Source: Clostridia bacterium
Lineage (GTDB): Bacteria; Bacillota; Clostridia; Oscillospirales; Butyricicoccaceae
Assembly: GCA_017559995.1 (NCBI GenBank)
Contig: JAFYPP010000089.1
Location: forward strand, 1 to 53,932
Direction: 5' to 3'
DNA length: 53,932 bases
Below the pieces are notes generated by a model. That model made no database searches and was not told the origin of the DNA. It was given only the letters and a program-made list of their open reading frames with translations. The position numbers and the translations under genes are program-made. Every line of letters begins with the position of its first letter. Position 1 is the stretch's first letter. This document shows, one piece after another, positions 23,879 to 32,219 of the stretch.

Positions 23879-23959
23879 ATGGACAAGTGCAACTGCCACA
23901 AGCATGAAAAGCAGGACAAGAAGGGCAAGAAAAACGATCAGCCCGAAAAGCAGCTGTAA
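23879..23959 (+). CDS. Possible 26-residue Cys/His peptide
   Basis: A short reading frame with a good ribosome site (GGGAGGTGAAGTGAA before ATG) and a TATAAT at 23822-23827. The peptide begins MDKCNCHKHEK and continues as a Lys-rich charged tail ending in QL. The CxCxxH cluster could bind a metal; no family is known to me. It is divergent from yebC and ends just before the terminator of the opposing membrane operon. Support is the ribosome site and the strong charge bias only. Confidence 0.4.
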   Translation: MDKCNCHKHEKQDKKGKKNDQPEKQL

Positions 23960-23962
23960 GGA

Positions 23963-23994
23963 TAAAAAGCGGCGGAGCACAGGCTCCGCCGCTT
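23963..23994 (-). terminator. Terminator of the small membrane-protein operon
   Basis: Perfect 12-bp stem (23967-23978 with 23983-23994), 4-nt loop, then TTTTTATC on the minus strand. It ends 6 bp from the stop at 24001. Confidence 0.87.
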
Positions 23995-24000
23995 GGTGGT

Positions 24001-24450
24001 TCAGGTTTCCTCCAGTTCCCGCTGTTCCCTCCAGCGGCGGCGCTGACATTTTTCCATACCAATGGACCGCCAGACCAGCAGCAGGCCGCAGCCCAACAGC
24101 AAAACCGAGGCGCGCCAGTCCGCAAAGCTGTACTGAACAAAAAATGCAGCGATCACTTCGCAGAAGCCTATGTAACGGTTCAAAGAATACCATTTGGGAA
24201 AGGGCAACTGCCGCTTCCGGTAGCGCAGGCGTCCGTAAAACTCCGCCAAAAAGACGCAAATGCCCAGCAGACTGAAAATAAGACCGTAGTCACGCCCCTC
24301 CGGCTGAGACCCAAAAAGGCACAGCGCCCAGGCCAGACTCTGACAGGCAACACCGGCATTGCCGATGGATTGCCAATTTCCGCGGACAGCGGGTGTAAGC
24401 CCGGGCAGTTCCGGCCGGGGCTGCGGAATCCGATTGTGCGGATGCAGCAT
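24001..24450 (-). CDS. Hypothetical membrane protein
   Basis: 149 residues with about four hydrophobic segments (around CQSLAWALCLFG, GLIFSLLGICVFLAEF, YIGFCEVIAAFFVQY and ASVLLLGCGLLLVW) and a basic, Arg-rich cytoplasmic tail (MEKCQRRRWREQRE). No family is recognised. Its ATG overlaps the stop of the preceding gene (TGATG), so the two are probably translationally coupled. Last gene of a three-gene unit of small membrane proteins. Confidence 0.7.
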   Translation of the reverse strand: MLHPHNRIPQPRPELPGLTPAVRGNWQSIGNAGVACQSLAWALCLFGSQPEGRDYGLIFSLLGICVFLAEFYGRLRYRKRQLPFPKWYSLNRYIGFCEVIAAFFVQYSFADWRASVLLLGCGLLLVWRSIGMEKCQRRRWREQRELEET

Positions 24451-24704
24451 CACGCGTTCCCCTTTCTTTGATTGGTGAGCAGACCGAGAAACAGGCCTGC
24501 CGCCGCTGAAAACAGCCAGATGGCAACGACGGCAAGGCCGGCACCCAGCCCGTTATGATGGACGAGAAGTTTGACATACAGATACAGGCCGGCGGAAACA
24601 GCGGCACAAGTGCCTGACAGAATGCCGCACAGGCGTCTTTTCAAAAAATGCCCCACTACTGCCCCCGCAAGGACAATGGCGGCAGCGATCAGCCAAAATC
24701 TCAT
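24450..24704 (-). CDS. Hypothetical small membrane protein
   Basis: 84 residues with three predicted membrane helices (RFWLIAAAIVLAGAVVG, ILSGTCAAVSAGLYLYV and AGLAVVAIWLFSAAAGLFLG) and a short basic tail. Middle gene of the small membrane-protein unit: 18 bp after the gene before it and overlapping the next by one base. No family recognised. Confidence 0.7.
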   Translation of the reverse strand: MRFWLIAAAIVLAGAVVGHFLKRRLCGILSGTCAAVSAGLYLYVKLLVHHNGLGAGLAVVAIWLFSAAAGLFLGLLTNQRKGNA

Positions 24705-24722
24705 ACGATACCCCTTCCTCGG

Positions 24723-24926
24723 TTAAAAGAACTTGGGCAGTGAATACACCAATCCGGCAAGGATCGGCCACACCAGCGCCAAACCCACCAAACCCACCAG
24801 TACGTACTTCCACAGTTTGATCTCCTGTCCGCGCTTTTTCCGGTCCTGATAATCATAACCCGCCACGCCGATCACAAACAAACCGATTCCAAAAAGAACC
24901 CACATCAGAATCCATGGTTCGCCCAT
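24723..24926 (-). CDS. Hypothetical small two-helix membrane protein
   Basis: 67 residues: helix WILMWVLFGIGLFVIGVAG, a charged cytoplasmic loop YQDRKKRGQEIKLWK, then helix YVLVGLVGLALVWPILAGLV. GGAGG seven bases before the ATG at 24926 sets the start; the longer open frame to 25061 has no such support. First gene of the three-gene membrane unit. Confidence 0.7.
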   Translation of the reverse strand: MGEPWILMWVLFGIGLFVIGVAGYDYQDRKKRGQEIKLWKYVLVGLVGLALVWPILAGLVYSLPKFF

Positions 24927-25017
24927 AGAGAGTCCTCCTTTCCTTGTAGTACCTTCAGTATGACAGAGTTCGCTGCAGCAGGCAAGTCTTTCGCCCGAAA
25001 CTTCAGAAAGAATTAAG

Positions 25018-25067
25018 AAAAGTCGCCCAAAGGCGACTTTTCTGCGGGTCGATGTGGTCATCGACCC
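25018..25067 (-). terminator. Tandem hairpins ending the lspA-rluD operon
   Basis: Hairpin one (25046-25054 with 25059-25067) and hairpin two (25018-25027 with 25032-25041), the latter followed on the minus strand by CTTAATTC after a TTTT arm. Together they end the six-gene operon. Confidence 0.8.
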
Positions 25068-25079
25068 CTACATAACACA

Positions 25080-25415
25080 TTATTCCCAGGTTTCCCAGAC
25101 TTCGGGACAATAGCCCACGGTGGCCTGCTTGCCGTTGCGGACGATGGGGGTGCGCAGCAGAGAGGGATCCTCCAGCAGACGCTCCTCCTTCTGGCTGTCA
25201 TAGGCCATATACTTCAGGGTCGCGGCCTCCTTGGCCTTGGGGTCGATGAGGTTATCCAGACCGCCCACTGCCTGCTTGACGCTCTGCAGCTCCCGGGGGC
25301 TGAGGCCCTTCTGCGGCAGGTCGATGGCCTGAAACTTCACCCGGCGCTCCTGAAACCAGCGCTGGGCTTTTTTGGTGTCAAAACACTTATTTTTTCCGTA
25401 GATCTGAATGTTCAT
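25080..25415 (-). CDS. ArsC/Spx-like thioredoxin-fold protein
   Basis: 111 residues of the arsenate reductase/Spx family: the start NIQIYGKNKCFDTKKAQRWF gives the thioredoxin-like strand and a single active-site Cys11, and TPIVRNGKQATVGY is the family's later cis-Pro region. Spx proteins have CxxC, which is absent here, so it is closer to YffB/ArsC-like reductases of unknown substrate. It is the last gene of the operon, two bases after the YitT gene. Confidence 0.85.
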   Translation of the reverse strand: MNIQIYGKNKCFDTKKAQRWFQERRVKFQAIDLPQKGLSPRELQSVKQAVGGLDNLIDPKAKEAATLKYMAYDSQKEERLLEDPSLLRTPIVRNGKQATVGYCPEVWETWE

Positions 25416-25417
25416 AG

Positions 25418-26278
25418 TTACTGCCCCAATCGTTTAAAGTTTCGGCCAAAGACCTCGCTGATATTGGAGATCATCATAAAGGCCTGCTCGTCCTGCTCCA
25501 GGATCAGCCGCTTCAGCGTGCCGGTCTCGTGACGGCGGACAACACAGATAAGCACGGTGCGCTGGTCACCGGTATACATACCGGTAGCATCCATACCGGT
25601 ACAGCCGCGGTGGAGCTCCTCCATAACGGCGCCGGCCACCTCCTTGGGTTTGGAGGTGATAATCATGGCGCTCTTCTGGACATCCATGCCGTAAACCATT
25701 TTGTCAATGACCATAGAGGTAAGATAGCTGGTGATCATGGCATACAGGGCGCTGTCCAGATTTTCGTAGATCAGTGCCGAGCCAATGATGACGAACATAT
25801 TGATGACGAAATTGGTGGCGCCGATGGGCAGATCCATTTTGCCGTTCAGCCATTTGGAAATAATGTCCACACCGCCGGTAGTGCCGCCCGCCCGGAAGAT
25901 CAGGCCGTAACCCACACCCATGACCACACCGCCGTACAGGGCGGCGAGGAGCATCTCACCGTAGTAGGCAGGCAGGATCGGCTCCAGAATGTCGGTAAAC
26001 ACCGAACTGACCACGATGGCGAAGGCGGTCTTGACAAAAAACTCCCGACCCATGTTTCGCCAGCCAAGGAACAGCAGAGGGATATTCAGCACGATGGTCA
26101 CCACACCGATGGGCATCGACCACAGGAAGTTGGCCACCAGAGCCAGACCGGAAACGCCGCCCATGGGGATGTGCAGCGGCTTGATAAAATACAGCTGGCC
26201 CAGGGCATAGATCAGCGAGCCGACGGTGATGAACAGGTAGTTCAGCAGTTCTTCTTTGGGAAAACGCAGTTTTTTCAT
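25418..26278 (-). CDS. YitT-family membrane protein
   Basis: 286 residues. About five or six membrane helices (for example LFITVGSLIYALGQLYFI and the AGGTTGGVDIISKWL turn characteristic of the family) are followed by a cytoplasmic DUF2179 domain (IITSKPKEVAGAVMEELHRG). Members are widespread in Bacillota; the transported substrate is not known. Its ATG overlaps the stop of the HAD gene by four bases, indicating coupling. Confidence 0.92.
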   Translation of the reverse strand: MKKLRFPKEELLNYLFITVGSLIYALGQLYFIKPLHIPMGGVSGLALVANFLWSMPIGVVTIVLNIPLLFLGWRNMGREFFVKTAFAIVVSSVFTDILEPILPAYYGEMLLAALYGGVVMGVGYGLIFRAGGTTGGVDIISKWLNGKMDLPIGATNFVINMFVIIGSALIYENLDSALYAMITSYLTSMVIDKMVYGMDVQKSAMIITSKPKEVAGAVMEELHRGCTGMDATGMYTGDQRTVLICVVRRHETGTLKRLILEQDEQAFMMISNISEVFGRNFKRLGQ

Positions 26279-27084
26279 AGGGTTCCTTTCTCCATTTGGG
26301 AAATCAGGTAAGCGATAGCGTGTTCTTGATAGGGCGGCAGGATATGCCGGGCGATGGACAGGATCTGGGGACAGGCGTCGGCCGGAGCGCAGCTGTGAAA
26401 GGCGCTTTGCAGCAGCTGCACATCGTTGGTGCCGTCACCGGCCACGTAGACATTCTCCGGGCGGATGCCCAGATACTCCCACAGATGCTTTGCCGCGACG
26501 CCCTTATTGGCTTCGGGATGCATGATCTCCAGCATATGGGGCGAAGAGAACTGCACGAAAAACACACCGGGGAACCGCTTGGGGATAAAGGCCGCGACCC
26601 GTTCCAGAGCCGGGGTCTCCCCCGTCACCACAAGACTCAGCCAGGGCTGGGGAATGTCTTCCGCGGGGCAGAAATTCCACGGCATTTTCACATTTTGAAA
26701 GTGGCGGCGAGTCCAGTAATGATCCTGCGCCACATAGGGCCGGTGGTCGGCGTAAACCTCGATGCCGATATCGGGAAAGGTCTGTTCCAGCGCCTTGCAC
26801 AGAGCAAAACCGTCTGCGCCGACGCAGGTGTCAAGCACATCGGCTTTCCGGCCGAAATCATAGATCACCGAGCCGTTATACAGGATGGCCGGTGCGTTGA
26901 TCTCCAGTTCCGGGAAGAAATGCTCCATGCCGGCCTTGCTGCGGCCGGTGGCTACGGTGAACAGACCGCCGTTGTCCATAAAGCAGCGGACGGCCTTTCG
27001 GTTCTCTTCCGAGATGTGATGATCATCGTAAAGATAGGTGCCGTCCAGATCGGTGAGGATCAGTTTTCCTTCAAACCGTTTCAT
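26275..27084 (-). CDS. Cof-type HAD-IIB phosphatase
   Basis: 269 residues. Motif I LILTDLDGTYL has the nucleophile and acid Asp pair; VATGRS is motif II, and NKGVAAKHL (Lys) with VYVAGDGTNDVQLL (motif IV) complete the HAD-IIB set. These enzymes dephosphorylate sugar phosphates, flavin or other small metabolites; the substrate cannot be read from the sequence. It overlaps both neighbours by four bases within the operon. Confidence 0.93.
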   Translation of the reverse strand: MKRFEGKLILTDLDGTYLYDDHHISEENRKAVRCFMDNGGLFTVATGRSKAGMEHFFPELEINAPAILYNGSVIYDFGRKADVLDTCVGADGFALCKALEQTFPDIGIEVYADHRPYVAQDHYWTRRHFQNVKMPWNFCPAEDIPQPWLSLVVTGETPALERVAAFIPKRFPGVFFVQFSSPHMLEIMHPEANKGVAAKHLWEYLGIRPENVYVAGDGTNDVQLLQSAFHSCAPADACPQILSIARHILPPYQEHAIAYLISQMEKGTL

Positions 27085-27998
27085 GATAGTTTCTCCAGTT
27101 TATCCAAAAATAACCGGAAATAGGCCGGCAGCCGGCTTTCCACCTGCCGGGGCTGTCCGTCGGCAGGATGAAGGAAGGACAGACACCGGGCGTGCAGGCA
27201 CTGACCGCCCAGATCCACCTTGGATTTGGAGGGGCCGTAGACCTCGTCACCGGCGATGGGGTGGCCAAGGCTGGCCATATGCACGCGGATCTGGTGGGTG
27301 CGGCCGGTCTCCAGCTTGCAGCGGACGTGGGTATAGCCGGGATACCGGGCAATGACCTCCCAGTGGGTCACCGCTCTGCGGCCGTCGGGGACGATGGCCA
27401 TCTTCTTGCGGTCCTTGGGACTGCGGCCCAGAGGCGCGTCCACCGTTCCTGCGTCCTCTTTCAGGTTGCCGATGACTACCGCCTCATAGGTGCGGGACAG
27501 GGTGTGATCCTTCAGCTGCTCGGACAGATACAGATGGGCCCGGTCGTTCTTGGCAATGATCAGCAGGCCGGAGGTATCCTTGTCGATGCGGTGGACGATG
27601 CCGGGGCGAAAAGCGCCGCCGATGCCCGAAAGGCTGTCGCCGCAGTGATACAGCACGGCGTTGACCACCGTGCCGTCGGGATTGCCGGGAGCGGGATGTA
27701 CCACCATGCCCTTGGGTTTGTTGATGACCAGCAGATCGTCATCCTCATAGGCGATGTCCAGGGGAATATTCTGGGGTACGGCGTCGATGGGTTCGGGATC
27801 GGGCAGATCCACCCGGATAGTCTCGCCGCCCGTCAGCTTATAGTTCTTTTTCAGGGGTTTCTCCCCCAGCAGCACCTGACCGTCCTCCAGCAGGCGCTGG
27901 GCGGCGGAGCGGGTCAGTTCTTCCAGCCGGTCGGACAGGAACTGGTCCAGACGGCAGCCTTTTTCTTCAGGCGTCGCAGTCAGAAACACCGTCTCCAT
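27081..27998 (-). CDS. RluD-type pseudouridine synthase
   Basis: 305 residues. An N-terminal S4 RNA-binding domain (RLDQFLSDRLEELTRSAAQR) precedes the catalytic domain with the RluA/RluD motif HRIDKDTSGLLIIAKND, whose Asp attacks the uridine. GRTHQIRVHMASLGHPIAGD confirms the family. The likely substrate is 23S rRNA, positions 1911, 1915 and 1917 in RluD, though the sequence does not prove which. Its start lies inside lspA by 32 bp, the classic lspA-rluD pairing. Confidence 0.94.
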   Translation of the reverse strand: METVFLTATPEEKGCRLDQFLSDRLEELTRSAAQRLLEDGQVLLGEKPLKKNYKLTGGETIRVDLPDPEPIDAVPQNIPLDIAYEDDDLLVINKPKGMVVHPAPGNPDGTVVNAVLYHCGDSLSGIGGAFRPGIVHRIDKDTSGLLIIAKNDRAHLYLSEQLKDHTLSRTYEAVVIGNLKEDAGTVDAPLGRSPKDRKKMAIVPDGRRAVTHWEVIARYPGYTHVRCKLETGRTHQIRVHMASLGHPIAGDEVYGPSKSKVDLGGQCLHARCLSFLHPADGQPRQVESRLPAYFRLFLDKLEKLS

Positions 27999-28473
27999 CG
28001 TTGGACGCCTCCTTTTTGGCTTTTTCGATCTTGGGCTCCATCACCAGAATATAGAGGATCATCATGCCCACGCCCACGCACAGGAAGATGTCCGCTACGT
28101 TGAAGATGGGAAAATCGATCAGGCAGAAATCAAACATATCCACCACGTATCCCATAAGGACGCGGTCGATCATATTGCCGATGGCGCCGCCGATGATCAG
28201 CTGCAGGCTCAACCGGCCGAAGGCGTTCTGCATCCAGCCCTTGCACAGCGCCCACAGAAGGGCGGCAAGCAGCACTACGGTGACCCCCAGCAGCATCCAC
28301 CGCTGGCCGGTGAACATACTGAAGGCCGCGCCGGTGTTCTCGCAATAGGTCAGGTGGAACACACCTTCCCACAGGGGAATGGAGCCGATGGCCTGCAATT
28401 CGGTGGAGGCCCAATATTTCACGATTTGGTCAAACACGATGCAGACCAAAGGGATGAGGATATTCAACAGCAT
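27967..28473 (-). CDS. lspA: Lipoprotein signal peptidase (LspA)
   Basis: 168 residues with four membrane helices. Conserved regions are visible: CENTGAAFSM, GGAIGNMIDR (first catalytic Asp) and FNVADIFLCVG (second Asp). It cleaves prolipoproteins before the lipidated Cys, such as those encoded at 1893-3266 and 41763-42938. AAGGAG before the ATG sets the start. The charged C-terminal tail (MEPKIEKAKKEASNDGDG) overlaps rluD. Confidence 0.96.
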   Translation of the reverse strand: MLLNILIPLVCIVFDQIVKYWASTELQAIGSIPLWEGVFHLTYCENTGAAFSMFTGQRWMLLGVTVVLLAALLWALCKGWMQNAFGRLSLQLIIGGAIGNMIDRVLMGYVVDMFDFCLIDFPIFNVADIFLCVGVGMMILYILVMEPKIEKAKKEASNDGDGVSDCDA

Positions 28474-28482
28474 AAAAACTCC

Positions 28483-29157
28483 TTATACGGCGATGATCTC
28501 GACTTTTCCGGTGTCTTCCCGCTGCAGCGGGTCGCAGGCACGAAGGGCCTTTCGGCCTTCTTCGGGGATCAGCTGCAGCTGGCCGTAGGCCTTGGTGATG
28601 AACAAAGCGTGAGCTGCCTGTTCCACGGCACAGGCGGCGTCAAAGGCGTGCCACAGGGAGGCACCCATGGCGATGGGGCCGTGATTCTGCAGCAGCGTGA
28701 CGCAGTTGTCCGTGCCAAAGCCCCGGATGGCGCTTTCTCCCAGAGCGTCGCTGCCGGGGATCTCAAAGGGCATCACCCGCACGGGACTGGAGCAGTACAT
28801 ACACAGCTCGTGGTTGAACAGCGGAATCTCCTGCCCTGCCGCGGCGGCGGCGGTGGCGTAGATGCTGTGACAATGCACCACGGCACATACACGGGGATGG
28901 GTTTTATAAATTAACGTATGCATCGGCCACTCGGAGGAAGGCTTATAGGGACCGTCCACCACATTGCCCTCGATATCGATGACGGTGATGTCCTCCGGCT
29001 TGAGCAGGTCGTAAGGCTTGGAGGAAGGTTTGATGGCGATGAGGCCGGTCTCCCGGTCACGGGCGCTGAGATTTCCGCCGGTGTGCATGGTCAGGCCGCT
29101 TTCCAGCATCTGACGGCCGTAATAGACCACCTGTTCCCGCAGTTCCTGCAGCAGCAT
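28483..29157 (-). CDS. Class II aldolase/adducin-family protein
   Basis: 224 residues. The fold is shown by MHTGGNLSARD, LKPEDITVIDIEG, a zinc site in VHCHS and a later His in LQNHGPIAMG. The family includes L-fuculose-1-phosphate and L-ribulose-5-phosphate enzymes, so a sugar-phosphate aldolase is likely but the sugar is open. AGGAG eight bases before the ATG at 29157 is better than the ATG at 29163. It heads the operon, nine bases before lspA. Confidence 0.9.
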   Translation of the reverse strand: MLLQELREQVVYYGRQMLESGLTMHTGGNLSARDRETGLIAIKPSSKPYDLLKPEDITVIDIEGNVVDGPYKPSSEWPMHTLIYKTHPRVCAVVHCHSIYATAAAAAGQEIPLFNHELCMYCSSPVRVMPFEIPGSDALGESAIRGFGTDNCVTLLQNHGPIAMGASLWHAFDAACAVEQAAHALFITKAYGQLQLIPEEGRKALRACDPLQREDTGKVEIIAV

Positions 29158-29196
29158 GGGCATCGCTCCTTTCGGTTGGGCATATTTTGACACTTT

Positions 29197-29225
29197 ATTA
29201 TACCGCTATCGAAAGATAAAAACAA
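29197..29225 (-). promoter_or_regulatory. Promoter of the aldolase-lspA-rluD operon
   Basis: Minus strand TTGTTT (29225-29220), 17-bp spacer, TATAAT (29202-29197). The -35 box is part of the T-tract of the preceding terminator. Confidence 0.65.
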
Positions 29226-29250
29226 GAGCACACCCAAAAAAGGTGTGCCC
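29226..29250 (-). terminator. Terminator of the secreted protein gene at 29280
   Basis: Stem GGGCACACC with GGTGTGCTC, then TTGTTTTTA on the minus strand. Confidence 0.85.
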
Positions 29251-29279
29251 TTTGCGTGATATCCTGTGTTCGGCTGCTG

Positions 29280-29942
29280 TTATTTCTTCTTCGGTTTCAG
29301 TTTCAAGGCCAGCGCCGCGCCGGCTGCCGCCAGAGCGGCGATCAGCAGAATGACGGGCATGCGGTTAGTTTCTTCCGCAAACTCGCCGTAGGTAAGAACT
29401 GCGTCCTCGGCGATCATGTTCTGGAAGGGGCCGGTCATTTCCACCAGCACCTTGCCGCCATACTGTTTGGCAAGATCCTTGGCAACCGCATCGGCTCCCT
29501 CGCCATCCTTGTTGATCATAATGTGTACCGTGTTGTCCATTTCGTACACACCGCAGCCGATGATCAGGCTGTCACCGCCCATTTGCGCGGAAACTTCTTC
29601 CATAATGGCGCTCAATTCCTGATAACTGTAGGTCAAAGTGGTAAAGGTCACCGAATCGGTGTTCTCCAGAAGAGAAAGGATCTCTTCCCTGCCCTGCTCT
29701 CCGGCCGCATCGTCGGTGACGGCCACCGTCAGGTTTTCCATGCCGCCGTCGGTGCTCCACACGCCGCAGATATAGTCGGGATACCCTTCGTGGCCGCCCC
29801 ATGCTTGATACAGGTCACCCATGGTGGCGTATTTCCCTTCCGCCGCAGCAGGCGGAACGGTACAGGCCTCCGCCGCGAAAGCCGGGCAAAAGGCTGCCAT
29901 CAAACAAGTCAACGTAAAAATGATGACCAAAAAACGCTTCAT
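29280..29942 (-). CDS. Secreted, C-terminally membrane-anchored hypothetical protein
   Basis: 220 residues. A signal peptide (RFLVIIFTLTCLMAAFCPAFA), a soluble region of about 160 residues with GVWSTDGGMENLTVAVTDDA, and a single C-terminal helix (MPVILLIAALAAAGAALAL) ending in KPKKK. The layout is that of a TPM-like or phosphatase-like exported domain facing outward. I do not recognise the domain firmly. AGGAGG before the ATG sets the start; it is monocistronic between two terminators. Confidence 0.75.
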   Translation of the reverse strand: MKRFLVIIFTLTCLMAAFCPAFAAEACTVPPAAAEGKYATMGDLYQAWGGHEGYPDYICGVWSTDGGMENLTVAVTDDAAGEQGREEILSLLENTDSVTFTTLTYSYQELSAIMEEVSAQMGGDSLIIGCGVYEMDNTVHIMINKDGEGADAVAKDLAKQYGGKVLVEMTGPFQNMIAEDAVLTYGEFAEETNRMPVILLIAALAAAGAALALKLKPKKK

Positions 29943-29956
29943 AGTGAACCTCCTGT

Positions 29957-29988
29957 GGAAAACGCCCGCCGGTTTCCCGGCGGGCGTT
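29957..29988 (-). terminator. Terminator of the EF-G2-type gene
   Basis: Perfect 12-bp G/C-rich stem (29961-29972 with 29977-29988), then TTTTCC on the minus strand. Confidence 0.85.
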
Positions 29989-30004
29989 GAACGGTGCTTT
30001 GAAA

Positions 30005-32080
30005 TTAGTCCTCTTCGACCTCGACCTTATGCTCGGCAATGATCTTATCCTGAACATCGCGGGGCACTTCTTCGTAGCGCTCGAACTTCACGGTGAAGGA
30101 GCCACGGCCCTGGGTCATGGAACGCAGAGTGATGGCGTAGTCAGCGACTTCGCTCATGGGAACCTCAGCCTCGACCAGCTGCAGGCCCTCTTCCTCGGAA
30201 GGATTCATGCCCATGACACGGCCGCGACGCTTGTTCAGATCGCCGATGATATCGCCCATGTAGGAATCGGGGATGGTGACCTTCAGGCTGCCGACGGGCT
30301 CCAGAACCACGGGGCTGGCCTGGGGGATACCGGCCTTGTAAGCCAGACGGGCTGCCATCTTGAAGGACAGTTCGTTGGAGTCGACGTCATGATACTTACC
30401 ATCCATCAGGGTGGCCTTCAGACCGACCATGGGGAAGCCGGCCAGGACGCCGTGCTCCATAGCCTCGCGGATACCCTTTTCAACAGCGGGATGGAAGTTC
30501 TTGGGCACGGAGCCGCCGAAAACTTCTTCAGCGAACTCGAAGCCGTCACCGGGGATGGGCTCGAAGTTCATCTTGACGTTACCGTACTGGCCGTGACCGC
30601 CGGACTGCTTCTTGTGGTTACCTTCGATCATGGTGACCTTCTTGCGGATGGTCTCACGGTAAGCGACCTTGGGATCGGACAGCTCGACTTCCACGCCGAA
30701 CTTGCTCTTCAGCTTGGAACACAGAACGTCGATGTGGATATCGCCGGCGCCGGAGATGACCATCTGCTTGGTCTCCACGTTGTTGACCACGGTGAAGGAA
30801 GGATCTTCGTCCTGCAGACGGTGCAGACCGGCAGCGACCTTTTCTTCCTGACCCTTGGTCTTGGGAGCGATAGCGCGGGAGTAGCAGGGCTCGGCGAACT
30901 CGATGCCGTCCAGCTTGACAGAAGTGCCGGGGGCGCACAGGGTATCACCGGTACGGGTGTTGTTCAGCTTGGCAACCAGGCCGATGTCACCGCAGGAGAT
31001 CTCCTTGACCTCGATGTTCTTCTTGCCCTTGACGATGTAGATGTGGCCCAGCTTTTCCTGAGTGTCGGTATTGACGTTGTGCAGGGTCATATCGGAAGTG
31101 ATCTTGCCGGAAACGACCTTGAAGTAAGAGAAGCGGCCGTACTGGTCGGCAACGGTCTTAAAGACGAAAGCCATGGGCTTGCCGTCGGCGTCGTACTTGA
31201 CCTCGACGGGCTCCTCCTCCTCGTTGACGCCGTGCTCGATACGGACTTCGGAGGGGCTGGGAGCAAAGTTCAGGATGGTGTACAGCAGCTGCATGGTGCC
31301 GACGCCGGTGAAGGCAGAACCGCAGACCACGGGAGCCAGAGAACCGTCACGGACACCGGCGCGCAGACCGGTCAGCATCTCTTCCTTGGTGAACTCCTCG
31401 CCGGCGAAGAACTTGTCCATCAGTTCCTCGGAAGTCTCGGCAACGGACTCCATCAGGGCGTTACGCAGGCTCTCCACCTGGTCCATATGATCGGCGGGCA
31501 GGGGCACTTCAACAGTCTTGTTGCCCTCGGCCTTGAAGGCCTTCTTGTTGATCAGGTTGACGACGCCGGTGGGCTTGCCGTTCTCCATCAGGGGGATGGT
31601 GAAGGGAGTGACGCACAGACCGTAGGCATCACGCAGGGACTGGAAAGCCTTCTCGTAGTCGGCGTTTTCTTCGTCGATCTTGGAGATGTAGAAGAAATGA
31701 GGCAGGCCCTGCTTGCTCAGACGCTTCCAGGCCTTTTCGGTACCGACGGAGGCGCCGTTCTTGGCAGAGACAACGATGACGCCGCAGTCGGCGACACGCA
31801 GAGCCTGAGCCACTTCGCCTTCGAAGTCGAAGTAACCGGGAGTGTCGATAAAGTTCAGAATATAATCCTCATATTCCACGGGGGCCAGGCTGGCCATGAT
31901 AGAGATCTGTCGCTTGATCTCCTCGGGATCGTGGTCGCTGACGGTGTTGCCCTCAGCAACTTTGCCCAGACGGTCGATACCGCCGGTACGATACAGCAGG
32001 CTCTCGATCAGAGAGGTCTTACCCTCACCGCCGTGACCCAGCAAGCAGACGTTACGAATTTTCTCCATGGGATATGCCAT
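30005..32080 (-). CDS. EF-G2-type elongation factor G-like GTPase
   Basis: 691 residues with the five-domain EF-G layout. The G1 loop is GHGGEGKTSL, G3 is DTPGYFDF with Tyr in place of the catalytic His of canonical EF-G (DTPGHVDF), and G4 is SKIDE rather than NKxD. These are marks of the EF-G2/FusA2 subgroup, whose cellular role is unsettled; it is not the main translocase. Domain IV (SGGHGQYGNV) and domain V (GDIIGDLNKRRGRVMGMNP) are intact. GGAG ten bases before the ATG at 32080 sets the start. Own promoter and terminator. Confidence 0.9.
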   Translation of the reverse strand: MAYPMEKIRNVCLLGHGGEGKTSLIESLLYRTGGIDRLGKVAEGNTVSDHDPEEIKRQISIMASLAPVEYEDYILNFIDTPGYFDFEGEVAQALRVADCGVIVVSAKNGASVGTEKAWKRLSKQGLPHFFYISKIDEENADYEKAFQSLRDAYGLCVTPFTIPLMENGKPTGVVNLINKKAFKAEGNKTVEVPLPADHMDQVESLRNALMESVAETSEELMDKFFAGEEFTKEEMLTGLRAGVRDGSLAPVVCGSAFTGVGTMQLLYTILNFAPSPSEVRIEHGVNEEEEPVEVKYDADGKPMAFVFKTVADQYGRFSYFKVVSGKITSDMTLHNVNTDTQEKLGHIYIVKGKKNIEVKEISCGDIGLVAKLNNTRTGDTLCAPGTSVKLDGIEFAEPCYSRAIAPKTKGQEEKVAAGLHRLQDEDPSFTVVNNVETKQMVISGAGDIHIDVLCSKLKSKFGVEVELSDPKVAYRETIRKKVTMIEGNHKKQSGGHGQYGNVKMNFEPIPGDGFEFAEEVFGGSVPKNFHPAVEKGIREAMEHGVLAGFPMVGLKATLMDGKYHDVDSNELSFKMAARLAYKAGIPQASPVVLEPVGSLKVTIPDSYMGDIIGDLNKRRGRVMGMNPSEEEGLQLVEAEVPMSEVADYAITLRSMTQGRGSFTVKFERYEEVPRDVQDKIIAEHKVEVEED

Positions 32081-32136
32081 AATGATTTCTCTCCTTCAAG
32101 GTGTATTTAAATCACAAAAACGCAATTTACCATTCC

Positions 32137-32165
32137 ATTATATCGGATATCACAGTACATTTCAA
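32137..32165 (-). promoter_or_regulatory. Promoter of the EF-G2-type gene
   Basis: Minus strand TTGAAA (32165-32160), 17-bp spacer, TATAAT (32142-32137). Confidence 0.7.
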
Positions 32166-32219
32166 CAATTATTTTAACAATATTGTGAAATAAAATGAAA
32201 ACATGCACAAAAACGGTCA

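Noticed and set aside
23724..24275. 183-codon plus-strand frame overlapping the yebC upstream region
   Set aside because: It is opposite the membrane gene at 24001 and overlaps the terminator; only the 26-residue peptide within it, in another frame, has a good ribosome site.
29987..32110. 707-codon frame opposite the EF-G2-type gene
   Set aside because: The minus strand has all five EF-G domains with a promoter and terminator; the opposite frame is low-complexity.
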